A DNA stretch of 23,343 bases from CAYUUW01 sp964448005 (GCA_964448005.1 CAYUUW010000019.1:1-23343); one strand, 5' to 3'; shown: positions 6,492-14,339, counted from the stretch's first letter. Translations and numbers: made by a program. The notes: generated from the sequence alone by a model not told the origin.

Positions 6492-6524
6492 ACAGCCTTT
6501 ATCCCATGACGAGGCTGTTTTTTT
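6492..6524 (+). terminator. Terminator after the DoxX gene
   Basis: ACAGCCTT (6492-6499) pairs with GAGGCTGT (6511-6518), with one G-T pair, followed by a T run. It lies 20 bases after the DoxX stop. The next promoter starts directly behind it. Confidence 0.75.
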
Positions 6525-6525
6525 A

Positions 6526-6534
6526 TGATATAAT
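6526..6534 (+). promoter_or_regulatory. Extended -10 promoter of the HExxH gene
   Basis: TGATATAAT is a perfect -10 box (TATAAT, 6529-6534) with an upstream TGn extension. No good -35 is visible because the DoxX terminator occupies that position. The ATG follows 18 bases later, giving a very short leader. Confidence 0.6.
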
Positions 6535-6552
6535 GAACGGAAACCAAAATCC

Positions 6553-7356
6553 ATGGACATAGATAAAATAAAAACCATAGACTGCCTTGAAGATGACCCG
6601 GAGAGAGAAAAGCAATTGAGAAATATTCGTGGTGCAATTGAGCAGAGAACAATGGAGGCCTTAAGGCTTTTTCAAGAAAGATTTGGGGTAGCGGGGAACC
6701 GAAGGGATTTTATTAATTGTCTCAAGGAAATTTGGCCAGAAAACGATGACCATCGTGCAAAGCCCACTTTTTTTATTGATTTTGAACAAGACGGAGAGCT
6801 TCAGAAATTAAATATCGTTTTTGATCGCTCTTCTGAATATGATTCAAACAGTAGAACCATCAGGATAAATATTGACCCTCTTTTTCCTGATAGGACCTCC
6901 GACGACGAAAGTAAGGCGGCCCGCTTTGAAGGTGGGCTTAAGATTCTACAGAGTGTTTATCATGAGGTGGAGCACATTTATTATCAAGGAAGCCCGTTGG
7001 AGCCAAAGGATATCGAAGAGACGCTCGAGTATTTAGGACATCCTGGAGAAATCAGGGCCTTTGCTCGACAATTCGCATCTTTATATCAGCAACACTATCC
7101 GGGAGAATTGTTTTCGTTGGAAAAAATGCAAGCCTTGGCTCAGGCTTTCGGTGACAATAGGGCCATTAACTATTTTATTAGTTTCGCCGACCCCTCAAAG
7201 CAAGAGAAATACGCTCAATATGCTGACATAGGCAGGATTCATCAAACCGTTGCTTCTTTGACAGAGCGATTTTCAAATAGATTCAATCTCGAAGCCATTG
7301 TAATTCCAGGAAGGAATTCGGTAGTTCAAGTAATAGGATCTGACTCCTTGCAGTAA
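6553..7356 (+). CDS. Orphan HExxH protein, possible zinc metalloprotease
   Basis: A 267-residue soluble protein with no signal peptide or membrane span. It contains YHEVEHIYY with an exact HExxH motif (H137, E138, H141), the zinc-binding helix of zincins. A second motif, HPGEIRAFARQ, lies downstream; its glutamate (E166, 24 residues after H141) could be the third zinc ligand, as in gluzincins. A basic and acidic N-terminal helical region (to about residue 70) and a mixed domain (70-115) precede it. I cannot assign a family. Around 6841-6900 the DNA is only 24 of 60 G+C, lower than its neighbours, which suggests recent acquisition. It has its own extended -10 promoter and a possible terminator, so it stands alone. 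Confidence 0.75.
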   Translation: MDIDKIKTIDCLEDDPEREKQLRNIRGAIEQRTMEALRLFQERFGVAGNRRDFINCLKEIWPENDDHRAKPTFFIDFEQDGELQKLNIVFDRSSEYDSNSRTIRINIDPLFPDRTSDDESKAARFEGGLKILQSVYHEVEHIYYQGSPLEPKDIEETLEYLGHPGEIRAFARQFASLYQQHYPGELFSLEKMQALAQAFGDNRAINYFISFADPSKQEKYAQYADIGRIHQTVASLTERFSNRFNLEAIVIPGRNSVVQVIGSDSLQ

Positions 7357-7387
7357 GGGTGCTAGCTTTAGCCATATAGCCCTTTTT
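7355..7387 (+). terminator. Weak terminator after the HExxH gene
   Basis: AAGGG (7355-7359) pairs with CCCTT (7380-7384) around an inner GCTA/TAGC hairpin, followed by a T run to 7387. It overlaps the end of the convergent ABC-F gene, whose stop is at 7386-7388. Confidence 0.4.
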
Positions 7388-8873
7388 ATAGCTCCGCCAA
7401 ATCCAGCGTTTCGTCGAAGCGGATCTGCTCCACGAACTCGGGCATGTGACTCACCATCACCACGGCGCCCTCGTAATCATCGATCGCCTGGGCGATCACC
7501 GGCAAATGGCGGAAGTTGATGTGGTTGGTGGGCTCGTCCAAAATCAGCAGGCCGGGCTTCTGCAATAGGAAGCGCGCATAGCACAGCAAGCCCTTTTGCC
7601 CTTCGGAAAGGGACCCGACCTTGTTCTGGATCATTTTGCCGGGAATGAGGAATCGGCCTGCGGCGGAAAAGATCTCCTCGTGGCGGGTGGTTTCCATCAC
7701 CTCCCCCAGGGAATCGTAGACGCTCTGCTCGAAATTGAGGCCCGAGAAATCCTGGCGGTAATAGCCCACCTTCACCCCTTCGCTAATGGAAGCGCCTTTC
7801 GCCTTGCCGTCCGCCAGCTCGCGCAGGAAAGTGCTTTTTCCGATGCCGTTCGGCCCAGCGATCAGCAGCCGGCTCTGGCGGAAGAGCTTGGTCACAAAAG
7901 GCTTCTGCACAGGCTCCCCTCCCCCAAAGACCGTGACGGAGGAGATCCGCATCACTGGCTCGGACCACTCTTGGGCCGGGATGACGAAGGGGGGAATGGT
8001 CCGGTCCTCGCGCTTCACGTCCACCATGTTCTCCTCGTCGTCGCCCACCTCGTCGCGCAGCTTGCTGGCCAGCCGGCGCATCTTGCCTCCTTTGTTCGAG
8101 AAGAAGTTGATCTTGTCCTTGCGGTCCTGAATGTTCTTCTTCAGCTGAGCGTTCTGCCGCTCCTCGCGCTCGATCTGGGAAGCCAGCTGGTCGATCACGT
8201 CGAAATAATCGCCCACGTACTGGTCCACCTTTTGGGTGTAGGCGTCCAGATTCAGCACCCCTTCGGTGAAGGCATTCAGGAAGTCCGCGTCATGCGAAAT
8301 CACGATCACCGTTTTGGGATACGCCATCAAAAAGCCTGTCAAATGGTCGATGCCCTCCTGGTCCAGGTTGTTGGTGGGCTCGTCCAGCAGCAGGATGTCT
8401 GGCTTTTGGATCAAGGCATGGGCCAAAAGCAGCCTGGCCAGCTGTCCGCCCGAAAAATCGCTGATTTTCTTCTGCAGCTGAGCGTCAAGATTGACCACCT
8501 CCAGCACCTCTTTGATCAGCTTGTCCAAATGGTGAGGGGCCGGAGAAAAGGCGCTGGCGAAGTACTCGCGCACCGTGCCAGGCAGGAATTTTTTAGGCAT
8601 CACCTGAAGGCCGATGCCGATCGTGGAGCCTTTTTGGATATGGATCTTGCCGGACTTCGGCTTCAGGGTCATTTCCTTGGTCAATTCGCTTGAGGTCTCG
8701 GCGGCCCCGAGGATCATTTTGAAGATGGTGCTCTTGCCGGCGCCGTTCTGCCCCATGATGGTGATCTTGGAGTCCTGGCGGACGGAAAAACTGGCCTCCT
8801 TCAGGAGCGGCCGATCTTCGCGGTAGGAAAAGGAGACTTCGTCGAAGCGCAGGATGACATTGCCGTGGCTCAT
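7386..8873 (-). CDS. ABC-F family ATPase
   Basis: A 495-residue protein with two ABC ATPase domains and no membrane spans. Domain 1 has Walker A GQNGAGKST (about 41-49), signature FSGGQ and Walker B ILLLDEPTNNLD followed by the switch histidine VISHD. The inter-domain linker (about 225-285) is a charged coiled coil rich in Lys/Arg. Domain 2 has Walker A GPNGIGKST, signature LSEGQ, Walker B LLILDEPTNHIN and VSHM. ABC-F proteins bind the ribosomal E site and act in translation or in antibiotic resistance by ribosome protection. The second signature (LSEGQ instead of LSGGQ) and a Met after the last switch His are mild departures. A housekeeping translation factor is more likely than a resistance protein, but I cannot decide. 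Confidence 0.93.
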   Translation of the reverse strand: MSHGNVILRFDEVSFSYREDRPLLKEASFSVRQDSKITIMGQNGAGKSTIFKMILGAAETSSELTKEMTLKPKSGKIHIQKGSTIGIGLQVMPKKFLPGTVREYFASAFSPAPHHLDKLIKEVLEVVNLDAQLQKKISDFSGGQLARLLLAHALIQKPDILLLDEPTNNLDQEGIDHLTGFLMAYPKTVIVISHDADFLNAFTEGVLNLDAYTQKVDQYVGDYFDVIDQLASQIEREERQNAQLKKNIQDRKDKINFFSNKGGKMRRLASKLRDEVGDDEENMVDVKREDRTIPPFVIPAQEWSEPVMRISSVTVFGGGEPVQKPFVTKLFRQSRLLIAGPNGIGKSTFLRELADGKAKGASISEGVKVGYYRQDFSGLNFEQSVYDSLGEVMETTRHEEIFSAAGRFLIPGKMIQNKVGSLSEGQKGLLCYARFLLQKPGLLILDEPTNHINFRHLPVIAQAIDDYEGAVVMVSHMPEFVEQIRFDETLDLAEL

Positions 8874-8906
8874 GGAAGAGGAGACTTACGAATTAAAGGC
8901 CCGAAC

Positions 8907-8934
8907 AGTGTAGCACAAAGGAGCCTCTAGCCAA
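8907..8934 (-). promoter_or_regulatory. Promoter of the ABC-F gene
   Basis: On the minus strand, -35 TTGGCT (8929-8934), a 16-base spacer and -10 TACACT (8907-8912) preceded by the TGC extension. The leader to the ATG at 8873 is about 25-30 bases. Confidence 0.55.
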
Positions 8935-8962
8935 GGTCTATACTTACGCCTTAAAAAGTAGA

Positions 8963-9421
8963 CTAAACAGGGGGTGGGATAGGGGCAATCGAAATGAATA
9001 AAAGCAAAGTGGATGCAATCAAAAATAGCACAAGCCAATGTTTTTTAGCCCATCCAATAGCTCTCTCAATCCTGGATACCTGCAAATCCTTTTTTGTAAA
9101 GCTCTCGTACAACGACAGCCCCTCAGGATCCCCGGAAGCTATAAGTCTTTCCTTGGAGTCCACCTTGACGGTCAGGCGAAAGGTCTTTGCTGGTTTGCTA
9201 GTAAAGTAAAGATATAGGACACCGGGAATAATAAAGAGGATCAAAAGAATAAGGGCAATTAGACAACTCCCCTTTTGAGCTTGCTGAATTTTTTCATAAA
9301 CCAGCATTGAGCCTGTTTCATTGACCAAGTTCCAGCCCTTGCCATGTTGAAACATATAGATTTCAAAATCCTCCATTTGAGCCTTTCCAGTTAAAGATTT
9401 CTCTATTTGCACTAGGCTCAT
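8963..9421 (-). CDS. Two-span membrane protein of unknown function
   Basis: A 152-residue protein beginning MSLVQIEKSLTG. The first 55 residues include EIYMFQHGKGWNLVNETG, then VYEKIQQ. This 'GW then aromatic/lysine' pattern occurs at the start of several uncharacterised bacterial proteins; this is a memory-based resemblance. Two strongly hydrophobic segments follow, around residues 62-80 (ALILLILFIIPGVLYLYF) and 129-147 (WLVLFLIASTLLLFISIA), flanking a domain of about 50 residues outside the membrane. An open frame extends to a TTG at 9484, but the ATG at 9421 is the first good start. The DNA is AT-rich. It lies upstream of the ABC-F gene, which has its own promoter. Function unknown. Confidence 0.65.
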   Translation of the reverse strand: MSLVQIEKSLTGKAQMEDFEIYMFQHGKGWNLVNETGSMLVYEKIQQAQKGSCLIALILLILFIIPGVLYLYFTSKPAKTFRLTVKVDSKERLIASGDPEGLSLYESFTKKDLQVSRIERAIGWAKKHWLVLFLIASTLLLFISIAPIPPPV

Positions 9422-9528
9422 AAAATAAAATTCAAATAATAAGACGAGATCTGGATTTTGCCTAGAATATGCCTCATGCACCAAGGTGTAAAGAGGTGGA
9501 GGGTGAGGATGGTTAATTGGAGGTGATT

Positions 9529-9798
9529 TTAGATTCTTTTCTCTAAATTTTCAAGAGAAATTTTATAACGGATGAAAAACGAGCGACTGAAGGCTGCCGT
9601 CGGGCAGGGATTTTTAGCCTTCCTTCCTTGCGAATCCACTTCAGCCCAATAAAAGCTGGTTTTTGATTCTGTAAATTTGATTACCAATGGTAAGGATGAA
9701 TGGAAGCCTCTTTGACGCGTCCCAATAAGAAGCCTATTTTCGCCCGTCCATTCCGGCAAGCGAAACTGGCGGCCGCGCAGGCGAATTTTCAAGTTCAC
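9529..9798 (-). CDS. Doubtful small ORF in AT-rich DNA
   Basis: An 89-codon open frame starting with GTG at 9798. The peptide is basic and contains EWTGENRLLIGTRQRGF and SKTSFYWAEVDSQGRKA. It has no recognisable domain, signal or span, and no promoter or Shine-Dalgarno supports it. It may be a decayed gene remnant or chance. It is included because the stretch 9485-9876 is otherwise empty; the only other visible feature there is a small CTGCC/GGCAG hairpin near 9595. Confidence 0.25.
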   Translation of the reverse strand: MNLKIRLRGRQFRLPEWTGENRLLIGTRQRGFHSSLPLVIKFTESKTSFYWAEVDSQGRKAKNPCPTAAFSRSFFIRYKISLENLEKRI

Positions 9799-9829
9799 TA
9801 AAAATGTTTTTCATTTTTATTTTTTAGCG

Positions 9830-9835
9830 TAGAAT
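9830..9835 (+). promoter_or_regulatory. Possible -10 box upstream of the prenyltransferase
   Basis: TAGAAT at 9830-9835, inside a very AT-rich stretch (15 of 60 G+C in 9781-9840), 42 bases before the TTG start. No clear -35 box; only T-rich DNA lies at the right distance. Confidence 0.35.
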
Positions 9836-9876
9836 TCATCCCGTCTTCAAGTAAGCACTAACACCCATTTTTCAAT

Positions 9877-10965
9877 TTGCCCTCCCCCCCTCCTGATTTC
9901 ATTTTGCCCTCCTTCCCGAGGGAAGCTACTTTACGCGACATTGGCCATGCCAAATTAGCCGCCTTTTGCGACGCATTGGGTGCAGCCAAGGAGCTCGGCA
10001 CCGCAACGAAGATATTCAACATGTTCAGTGCCACATGGGGCGATCGAACCCTGAGCCTGAGACATCCGGCATCGGACATCACCGATGACGGTTCGCCCTT
10101 TGAATTCTCGCTGGCCCTGGAGGCGGGTCGACCCGAGTTGCGCATGCTCGCTGAGGCGCAGGGTGAGCCGTGCACGCCCGCAGCCAACTGGGAGGTTGCC
10201 TGGAGGCTGACAAAGGAGATTGGCCAGGCTTTCGATGTTTCCATCGCCCGGGCGGAGAAGATCGCTGATTTGTTCCGGCCCAACGAGGAGACCTCTGTCT
10301 TTTCGCTGTGGCATGCCGCATGCTTGCGCGCTGGCGAAGCGCCGGATTTCAAGCTCTATTTCAATCCATTCGCGCAAGGCGCCGCACAGGTCGAGAAGAC
10401 CATGAGAGAGGCCCTAGCTCGGCTAGGTCAGGCGAAGTGCTACGAATGGATCCGTCAGCACGCGATGTTGCGCGGGGAGCTGGACCAGTTTGTGTACCTG
10501 TCACTCGATCTGAGGTCTGACGCCCAGGCCCGAACCAAGGTCTACATTGCGCATAAGAATGCGCTCGCAAGCGAGGTTGAGCAGGTGATGGCGGCCGTGC
10601 CAGGCCATGCCCCTGGCGATGCGGTAGATTTCTGTAACGCAATGGCGCCCAATCACCAGGGCCGCTTCGAGCAGCGTCCGCTGCTGACCTGCATGGCCTT
10701 TGTAGGCGACGGGGCTCAACCGACCACTGTGACCCTGCACCTGCCCATTCGCTGCTACGCCAAAAGCGACCAAGAAGTGCTGGATCGCATTTGCGCTCTC
10801 CTTTCGCCCACCGAGGCGCAGCTGTACGCCAAGGCGGTTCGCGGAATGGCTTCGCGCCCTCTTGCTATGCGCACTGGCCTGCAGACCTACATCTCGTTCA
10901 GGCGGGTCCAGGGTCGCAAGCGTTTGACCGCCTACCTCTCTCCGGAGATCTACAGTGGCACTTGA
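9877..10965 (+). CDS. DMATS-type aromatic prenyltransferase (ABBA fold)
   Basis: The 362-residue protein resembles bacterial members of the tryptophan dimethylallyltransferase family, which transfer a prenyl group from DMAPP or a longer diphosphate to an indole or other aromatic ring. Visible landmarks are PFEFSLAL (about 74-81, candidate catalytic Glu76), PELRML (Arg89, a diphosphate ligand), FKLYFNP (Lys159), the SRvKvY-type strand ARTKVYIAHKN (Arg219, Lys221, Tyr223), and the C-terminal tyrosine shield QTYISF and LTAYLSPEIY. Length fits bacterial enzymes (about 360-400). No signal peptide. The only in-frame upstream start is TTG at 9877; TTG at 9904 is an alternative. There is no Shine-Dalgarno. 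No substrate-making gene (cyclodipeptide synthase, NRPS, tryptophanase or P450) is nearby. GC content and island setting point to horizontal transfer. The family call is from motif memory, not a search. Confidence 0.8.
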   Translation: MPSPPPDFILPSFPREATLRDIGHAKLAAFCDALGAAKELGTATKIFNMFSATWGDRTLSLRHPASDITDDGSPFEFSLALEAGRPELRMLAEAQGEPCTPAANWEVAWRLTKEIGQAFDVSIARAEKIADLFRPNEETSVFSLWHAACLRAGEAPDFKLYFNPFAQGAAQVEKTMREALARLGQAKCYEWIRQHAMLRGELDQFVYLSLDLRSDAQARTKVYIAHKNALASEVEQVMAAVPGHAPGDAVDFCNAMAPNHQGRFEQRPLLTCMAFVGDGAQPTTVTLHLPIRCYAKSDQEVLDRICALLSPTEAQLYAKAVRGMASRPLAMRTGLQTYISFRRVQGRKRLTAYLSPEIYSGT

Positions 10966-11062
10966 CCCCTATTTTCCAGCGGCCGACTTTAGGGCATATT
11001 GTGGCGCTGCCCAGCAGTCGCTCATTGCATAACGCTGAAAATAATCAGCAGATAGGCACAGC

Positions 11063-11221
11063 TCACGCCAGGAATAGTTTCCCACTGGCCCCGGTCGCCT
11101 TGTTCAAGGCGTAGGCAACGCCGTCGTCCACCACGTATTCGATTGAATCAGCAGCCGCCTCATCGATCACGAAGTCGACATATTCGTAAAGCTCCGTGAA
11201 CAGGGCGGAGTCGGGGGTTCC
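11063..11221 (-). pseudogene. Headless C-terminal gene fragment
   Basis: On the minus strand, 53 codons from 11221 read GTPDSALFTELYEYVDFVID, continue through VVDDGVAYALNKATG and end FLA-TGA. GC-rich third positions and a balanced acidic composition look like real coding sequence. There is no start codon at its left end except an internal GTG. The frame runs upstream to the TAG that ends the 11249 gene, which is in the same frame. I read it as the truncated end of a foreign gene brought in with the prenyltransferase and cut at the island edge. Identity unknown. Confidence 0.4.
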
Positions 11222-11248
11222 GCTTGAATTTAGGATTTTGGAACATAT

Positions 11249-11794
11249 CTATCCTTCTCCATGCATTTCGTATTGACTAGTCAGTAGCGAAAAATTTTCC
11301 AGAAGCCGATGCTCCCATTGGCTGAATTCGGCGGAACAGCGATTTTCCTTGCTTGCGACTTCGCCTGACCAGCGGATCATCTTTCCTTCCTTGAAATAGA
11401 ATTGACCCTTCTTCGAGCTCAGCTCCTGGACCCCTTCCACATAGATAGGCCTATCGTAGGTCACTTCTTCGGATTGCGCATAACGTAGGCCGTATGAATC
11501 CATGTAAAAAATCAGATTTATGCGCCCTGTTTCGCCCATGAAGGTAGCGGTAATTTTGAGTGGTTGGCCATTCTCCAAAATGGCCACCATCTCGCCTCCT
11601 TCGGCGGATTGGCCCAGAATAGGAATGCGCAATGACTCTAAGTCGCTCTTAGAGTCGATCTGGCCGATAAGCCTGTCGATTTTCTTTTGTTGGAGGCCGA
11701 AAGGGTCATGCACATAAATATGGCAATGCAGGGGCCAGGCTAGAGCAAGCAGCAGTACCGTCAATAAAAGAGGTACAAGGAATGCCTTTTTCAT
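11249..11794 (-). CDS. Membrane-anchored exported protein of unknown function
   Basis: A 181-residue protein with an N-terminal signal or anchor (KKAFLVPLLLTVLLLALAWP, 2-21) and a soluble domain of about 155 residues with alternating strands (MVAILENGQPLKITATFMG; GRINLIFYMDSYGLRYAQ) and a conserved-looking EGKMIRWSGEVASKENR stretch. No lipobox; one cysteine in the signal region and one near the C-terminus. The ATG overlaps the stop of the upstream SLH-peptidase gene by one base (TAATG at 11792-11796), so the two are co-translated and probably act together at the cell wall. No family recognised. Its own TAG is followed in frame by the fragment at 11063-11221. Confidence 0.75.
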   Translation of the reverse strand: MKKAFLVPLLLTVLLLALAWPLHCHIYVHDPFGLQQKKIDRLIGQIDSKSDLESLRIPILGQSAEGGEMVAILENGQPLKITATFMGETGRINLIFYMDSYGLRYAQSEEVTYDRPIYVEGVQELSSKKGQFYFKEGKMIRWSGEVASKENRCSAEFSQWEHRLLENFSLLTSQYEMHGEG

Positions 11795-14245
11795 TATTGT
11801 TGTTTAGCTTTTAAAAGGTCGCTAATGGAATTCCCAAAGGTCATTTGAAAATGTGGCTTGTCTGGAAAGCTTGTCCAATCACCACCCCACTCAAAGCCTT
11901 CTTCTTTTGCAATTGGTACGATTGTCTCCCATTTTAAATTATAGTTTGCTTTTCCATCAGCTATTTCAACTACATCAAATGCTAACCCATAATTGTGGTA
12001 ACTTTCTCCACCCTTTGCCATTGTTACAACCAGACCAGAATCAGTCCTTCCTTGATTATATAGTCTATTTTGTTCATCGAACGATCGGAAGCCTGTAGCT
12101 ACCCTTATTGTTATTTCTAATTCACATTCTACTTTATTAATGAAATTAATCGCAGGTTGCTGAAGCCTCGAATCCAATTGGGATATTCTATCATCAGTAA
12201 TAGAATCCCACGTGTTGTCTTTTTCAATTGAACACATCTCTTTCGCTATTTTTTTCTTTTCATGCCACCCAACCACCAGCCCGTACTCGAACGATTCCGG
12301 ATCCTTCCCCCTTTTACCCTCATTAAAAGCCTTCTCCAGGCCGTACGATATCAAATATCTCTCCAGATTGGCGATGATGTCCTTTTTGTTCTGGATGTGC
12401 AATTCCACGTTCTCCTGGAGGCTTTGGGCAATACGGATCCTTTGGGCAAGGCTCGCCCCCGTGTAGTCTACATCCCGGACCAGAACATAGTAGACCTTGG
12501 CCTTGGAAAAGAGGCCCGTGTCGTAAAGAACCGGCTGCCATAGGCTGGTGGTGCCATCTCGGGAGGTCCTTGACCTGTAGAAGTTCCCCGCCGCTTTCAG
12601 GGTGGCCGCCTTGGAGATGGGGAAGCAGTCGTATTTGCTTTTGCACAAATAGGTTTCGGCAGGAAGCGAAACCGAAAGCCCCGCCGTGCCCAGAGGGGGC
12701 GGCGGCAGAACGGCCTCCGACGTTATGGCATTGCCCAAGGCCACCAGCGTCCAATCCTTGCCCTCCGCGCAGAGCCCGGGCCGGCACAGCGTGCGGTAGG
12801 GCTGAACATTGCCCTCGGCCAGCACCCAGGCATAGCCCCCTTCCTCCTTCACCACCTTCGCCCACGTGCCGGCCGGCAGGGAGCTGCCGGGGGCGTCGAT
12901 CAGCGGCAGGGATTTTTCCAGAAACAGGAGGGATCCTTTCGCCTCTTCCCACACCGCCTTGGCCTTTGCGGCGCTGTCGAGGGGGTTCGCCTTGGGCCGC
13001 AGGGGCAAATCGGGATCCTCTTCCCCCATCGCCTCCCACGGCTCCGGGAGGGCACTCTCGAGCCCTTCCTCCAAAAGCCTCTCCTCGGCCCCCTTCTTCG
13101 CGATATCCTTCAGGATCTTGGCCATATCGCTTTCCTCCGCCAAAGGCTCGTCGGCCTCTTCCTGAAGTTCCCCTTTGGCCTCGGCCTCCTCCAGCCACTG
13201 GCTCACGAAAGCATTCTGGTTCTCCTCCAGCAGCTCCTCCAGGGCCTTCTCCGTCCAAGGCTCGGGGGCGGGAGGCGTGCCGGACTGGGGAACGAAGGAC
13301 AAATCGTAGAGCGGGGCGTAGGCGCTGGTCATCCCGAAGTAGCGCAGCATCTCCTTTCGGGTGATGTTGAGCTGCATGAAGTCCGCCCGCTGCTGCGGGG
13401 TCAGCCTGCCGGCCTGGGTGAACACCTCGCAGTTCGGGCCGAAGAGCTGGAGCTGGTCGGCCAGCAGGGCGTAGGCCACCAGCCTGGGGTCGTTCCCTTT
13501 CTCCAGCATCGGCCCCGTCGCCGAGGCCAGGCAGGCGGGCATGCGCAGGCCCTTCTCCTCGGCCAGGGCCAGCAGCCGCTGGAAGCGCAAATCCTGGGCA
13601 GGATCAAAATGGCCGTCGTCCGCCATCACCAGCTTGAGCGCATGCATGCGGACGGCGCTCCAATCGGGCCGGAAGAGCGGGCCGCCCGGCTCCTGGTGGC
13701 CCTGGATGTAGCCCCGGTCCACGGCGTAGTACACGAACTCGGCGTACCAGGGGTCGCAGGGGCGCTCGCCCGGCTGCCGCTCGCAGTCGATCTTTTTGTA
13801 GGCAACATCCGGGAAAGGCTGGTGGCCGATGTTGGCGCAATTAATATTTCCTTCGCCGCAGTTGCGCCAGGGCCGGATGGCCTTCAGCACCTCCTCGGCC
13901 AGCCGATCCGCCCCCAGCTTGAACCATTCCTGGGCGATTCCCGCCTCCTCGGCCAGCCTCACCGCCGCGCTCACCTTGGCGATCTCGCTGCGCAGGATCT
14001 CGTCGTGCGGGCCGAAGAGCCCCGTCGCCTTGCCGTTGGCCTTGTATCCCTCCACGAAGCCCTGCTCGGCGAAATGCCCGATCCAGGGATCGTAGAGGGG
14101 GCTGCCGGTCATGTCCCTGAAGTAGCCGGCCTCTTCCTCGGCGCTCAGCCAGANNNNNNNNNNAGTCCTCCCTGCTCTGAGCAAGCCCAAAGCAGGCAAG
14201 AATCAGGATCAGAAAGGGGGCGGTTTTTCGTAGAATGTTCCTCAT
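11794..14245 (-). CDS. SLH-domain cell-wall protein with C-terminal M15 peptidase
   Basis: The gene runs from ATG 14245 to TAA 11794 across a 10-N gap. Order: signal peptide (MRNILRKTAPFLILILACFG), gap, SLH-like repeat 1 (YFRDMTGSPLYDPWIGHFAE then GFVEGYKANGKATGLFGP), SLH-like repeat 2 (FPDVAYKKIDC ... YIQGHQEPGGPLFRPDWSAVR), an acidic helical linker (EKALEELLEENQNAF on), one or two SH3-like pieces, and a C-terminal M15 (VanY/CwlK-like LAS) peptidase. The peptidase has TGFRSFDEQNRLYNQG, the zinc motif SYHNYGLAFD, GGDW and PHFQM (zinc His/Asp/His plus acidic base). It should anchor to the surface layer or wall polymer and cleave peptide stems in peptidoglycan. The signal peptide is out of frame with the rest only because the gap length is arbitrary. 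Composition shifts from 45/60 G+C (13381-13440) to 20/60 (11941-12000) toward the peptidase domain. Confidence 0.82.
14154..14163. other. Assembly gap (10 N)
   Basis: Ten Ns within the SLH-peptidase gene, about 25 codons after its start. The reading frame does not carry across the gap as drawn (the two sides differ by one base modulo three), which means the true gap length is not 10. Confidence 0.95.
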
Positions 14246-14287
14246 GCGCCAGGGTAAAGGTGTGGAGGGCGCCAAGGACAGGACGTC

Positions 14288-14316
14288 ATGCTAGCCTCTC
14301 TTCTCTAGATAGTCAA
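14288..14316 (-). promoter_or_regulatory. Promoter of the SLH-peptidase operon
   Basis: On the minus strand, -35 TTGACT (14311-14316), a 17-base spacer and -10 TAGCAT (14288-14293). The leader to ATG 14245 is about 35 bases. This also supports the ATG at 14245 over the TTG at 14275. Confidence 0.72.
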
Positions 14317-14339
14317 GAGCATTTTTTGCGGAGGGTAAA

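Larger units (their letters stand above)
9830..11225. other. Compositionally distinct island with the prenyltransferase
   Basis: Composition jumps from 15 of 60 G+C at 9781-9840 to 42 of 60 at 10561-10620. Two GC-rich coding pieces converge here: a complete prenyltransferase on plus and a headless gene end on minus (11063-11221). The piece ends next to the stop of the 11249 gene. I see no integrase, transposase, inverted repeat or target duplication, so this looks like foreign DNA rather than an identifiable mobile element. The stretch 10966-11062 shows nothing recognisable. Confidence 0.55.

Noticed and set aside
7596..8693. 365-codon open frame on plus
   Set aside because: It lies wholly opposite the ABC-F gene, whose Walker and signature motifs make the minus frame certain. 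The product is histidine/leucine-rich antisense translation.
12570..13364. 264-codon open frame on plus
   Set aside because: Opposite the GC-rich SLH gene; the proline/arginine-rich product is typical of antisense frames in high-G+C DNA.
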